Assembly: GCA_027314795.1 (NCBI GenBank)
Contig: DAHVAE010000015.1
Span: 1 to 12,760 of the forward strand
DNA length: 12,760 bases
Source of the DNA: Candidatus Saccharimonadota bacterium
GTDB lineage: Bacteria > Patescibacteriota > Saccharimonadia > Saccharimonadales > UBA4665
Direction of reading: 5' to 3'
In this document: positions 12,215 to 12,760 of the stretch, in pieces
Numbering within the stretch: the stretch's first letter is position 1
How the letters are laid out: each line of letters begins with the position of its first letter
Program-made: the position numbers and the translations under genes
The notes under the pieces: model-generated
What the model was told of the DNA's origin: nothing
The model's database searches: none
What the model saw: the letters and a program-made list of their open reading frames with translations, nothing else

Positions 12215-12217
12215 AAA
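12189..12217 (-). promoter_or_regulatory. Promoter of vapBC2, predicted leaderless
   Basis: On the minus strand TTTACA (12217-12212) and TATACT (12194-12189) are separated by 17 bp, each 5/6 to consensus or close. The start of transcription falls at 12181-12182, on the antitoxin ATG. Confidence 0.6.
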
Positions 12218-12246
12218 TAGTATTACTTGGCGGGACATCGAGTCGG

Positions 12247-12278
12247 ATTTTCGAAAATTAGCTACCGTTAATATCGGT
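12247..12278. repeat. Small palindromes downstream of vapC3
   Basis: ATTTTCGAAAAT (12247-12258) is a perfect 12-bp palindrome, and ACCG (12264-12267) with CGGT (12275-12278) forms a 4-bp hairpin with a 7-nt loop. On the minus strand the hairpin is followed by TAATTTT. Together they could be a weak terminator for the vapC3 transcript just ahead of the vapBC2 promoter. Confidence 0.25.
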
Positions 12279-12286
12279 CTTTGAGT

Positions 12287-12682
12287 CTAATTGTTATCAG
12301 CCTTCAACTTCTTCAAGATACCATCATCAAAAGTTAGAATATCTGAAACTTTGTCACTGGTCTTTAATGCCAGTAACCAGCAGTCTTCAAACGATAGGGG
12401 TTTCTCTTTATTAAATAATTCTACGGTTGTTTCAAGAAGCTCCCTATCAGGAATCGAGAATATGTTGCTAGAGAGTAAAGATTCGTATATTAGAACAACT
12501 TGTTTTTTACTTAATTCATACACGGACCTAAGAACATAGCCAAACTCAGCAAATATTACCCTATCTAGTAGTATACTATTTGGTTTAGCTTCTGTGATTA
12601 TTGTTGAAGCTTTTTCAAATAGCTCTTCATTATCCTTAGTGAAGTAACGAACTAGGACTGAACTGTCTATTGCTACTGCCAT
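12287..12682 (-). CDS. vapC: VapC-type PIN-domain toxin ribonuclease, third copy
   Basis: This 131-residue PIN domain has D6 (AIDSSVLVRYF), E46 (FAEFGYVL), D100 (SFEDCWLLAL) and D119/D120 (TFDDGIL). It resembles vapC2 in length and layout but is clearly distinct in sequence, so it is not a recent duplicate. The ATG at 12682 lies inside the end of the upstream antitoxin frame with a 10-bp overlap, and AAAGGG lies a few bases upstream. Role as for other VapC toxins: RNA cleavage when unbound. Confidence 0.85.
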   Translation of the reverse strand: MAVAIDSSVLVRYFTKDNEELFEKASTIITEAKPNSILLDRVIFAEFGYVLRSVYELSKKQVVLIYESLLSSNIFSIPDRELLETTVELFNKEKPLSFEDCWLLALKTSDKVSDILTFDDGILKKLKADNN

Positions 12683-12760
12683 TTCAGCCCTTTTTTGTAA
12701 AAGTTAGACCTAGCATTTTTTATATCTTCATCTGTAGCAGGCCTATTATTACGCTTCTTA
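12673..12760 (-). CDS. Antitoxin partner of vapC3, C-terminal end (runs off the window)
   Basis: A frame open from the window edge encodes 28 residues (KKRNNRPATDEDIKNARSNF, then YKKGLKWQ) and stops with TAG at 12675-12673, overlapping the vapC3 start by 10 bp. The size, charge, position and overlap fit the toxin-binding tail of a VapB-like antitoxin. The DNA-binding part lies outside the window, so its family cannot be told. Confidence 0.6.
   Translation of the reverse strand, partial: KKRNNRPATDEDIKNARSNFYKKGLKWQ

Noticed and set aside
1..12760. CRISPR array, rRNA, transposon ends or a replication origin
   Set aside because: No regularly spaced repeats, rRNA segments, terminal inverted repeats with a transposase, or clusters of DnaA-type boxes were seen.

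Overview
The window looks like a piece of a small, AT-rich bacterial chromosome, most likely from Patescibacteria (CPR), and I suspect Saccharibacteria. This is inferred from gene content only: a large LamG-type surface protein, a small three-helix membrane protein next to a membrane-anchored glycosyltransferase, a divergent Nramp transporter, a Crp/Fnr regulator beside a split-barrel flavoprotein, and many toxin-antitoxin genes. UGA acts as a stop (for example at the ends of vapB1 and the Nramp gene), so the UGA=Gly code of SR1/Gracilibacteria does not apply.

Left part (1-4370, minus strand): the start of a GT2 glycosyltransferase, a 3-TM membrane protein, a 956-residue signal-peptide/LamG/Ig-like surface protein with a C-terminal membrane anchor and a good promoter, and a small glycine-rich membrane protein. 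Then comes a plus-strand RHH-antitoxin/PIN-toxin pair (4617-5265) whose promoter carries a 10-bp-arm palindrome ending on the start codon. Tail to tail with it is a minus-strand pair of tRNAs, Thr(CGT) and Gly(CCC), followed by a plus-strand Nramp-family transporter with altered metal-site motifs.

Middle part (7000-9500): a stress or redox island. A plus-strand PNPOx-like flavoprotein converges on a minus-strand Crp/Fnr regulator. Upstream of the regulator lies a minus-strand unit: an 11-codon leader ORF, a Trp-rich 74-residue unknown protein, and an Hsp20 gene that is frameshifted at a T5 run and lacks its last strands. These genes have unusually strong Shine-Dalgarno sequences. Two TGA-N6-TCA sites of the Crp/Fnr type flank the island, one before the flavoprotein and one before the leader/Hsp20 unit. 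A further 88-residue unknown gene faces a secreted protein made of two cupredoxin-like domains that have lost their copper ligands.

Right part (10414-12760): an accessory, decaying region. It holds 470 bp with only ORF scraps, an intact RelE/YafQ-type toxin behind a RelB/DinJ-type antitoxin that has lost its start codon and N-terminal strand, a short fragment that may be the tail of a serine recombinase, an AbrB-type VapB/VapC pair with a 12-bp-arm palindromic operator over its promoter, and a third VapC with the end of its antitoxin running off the window. In total there are four toxin-antitoxin loci in 12.8 kb. Several genes without Shine-Dalgarno sequences (vapB1, vapB2, probably the Crp/Fnr gene) have -10 boxes that put the transcript start at or within a few bases of the start codon, suggesting leaderless mRNAs.
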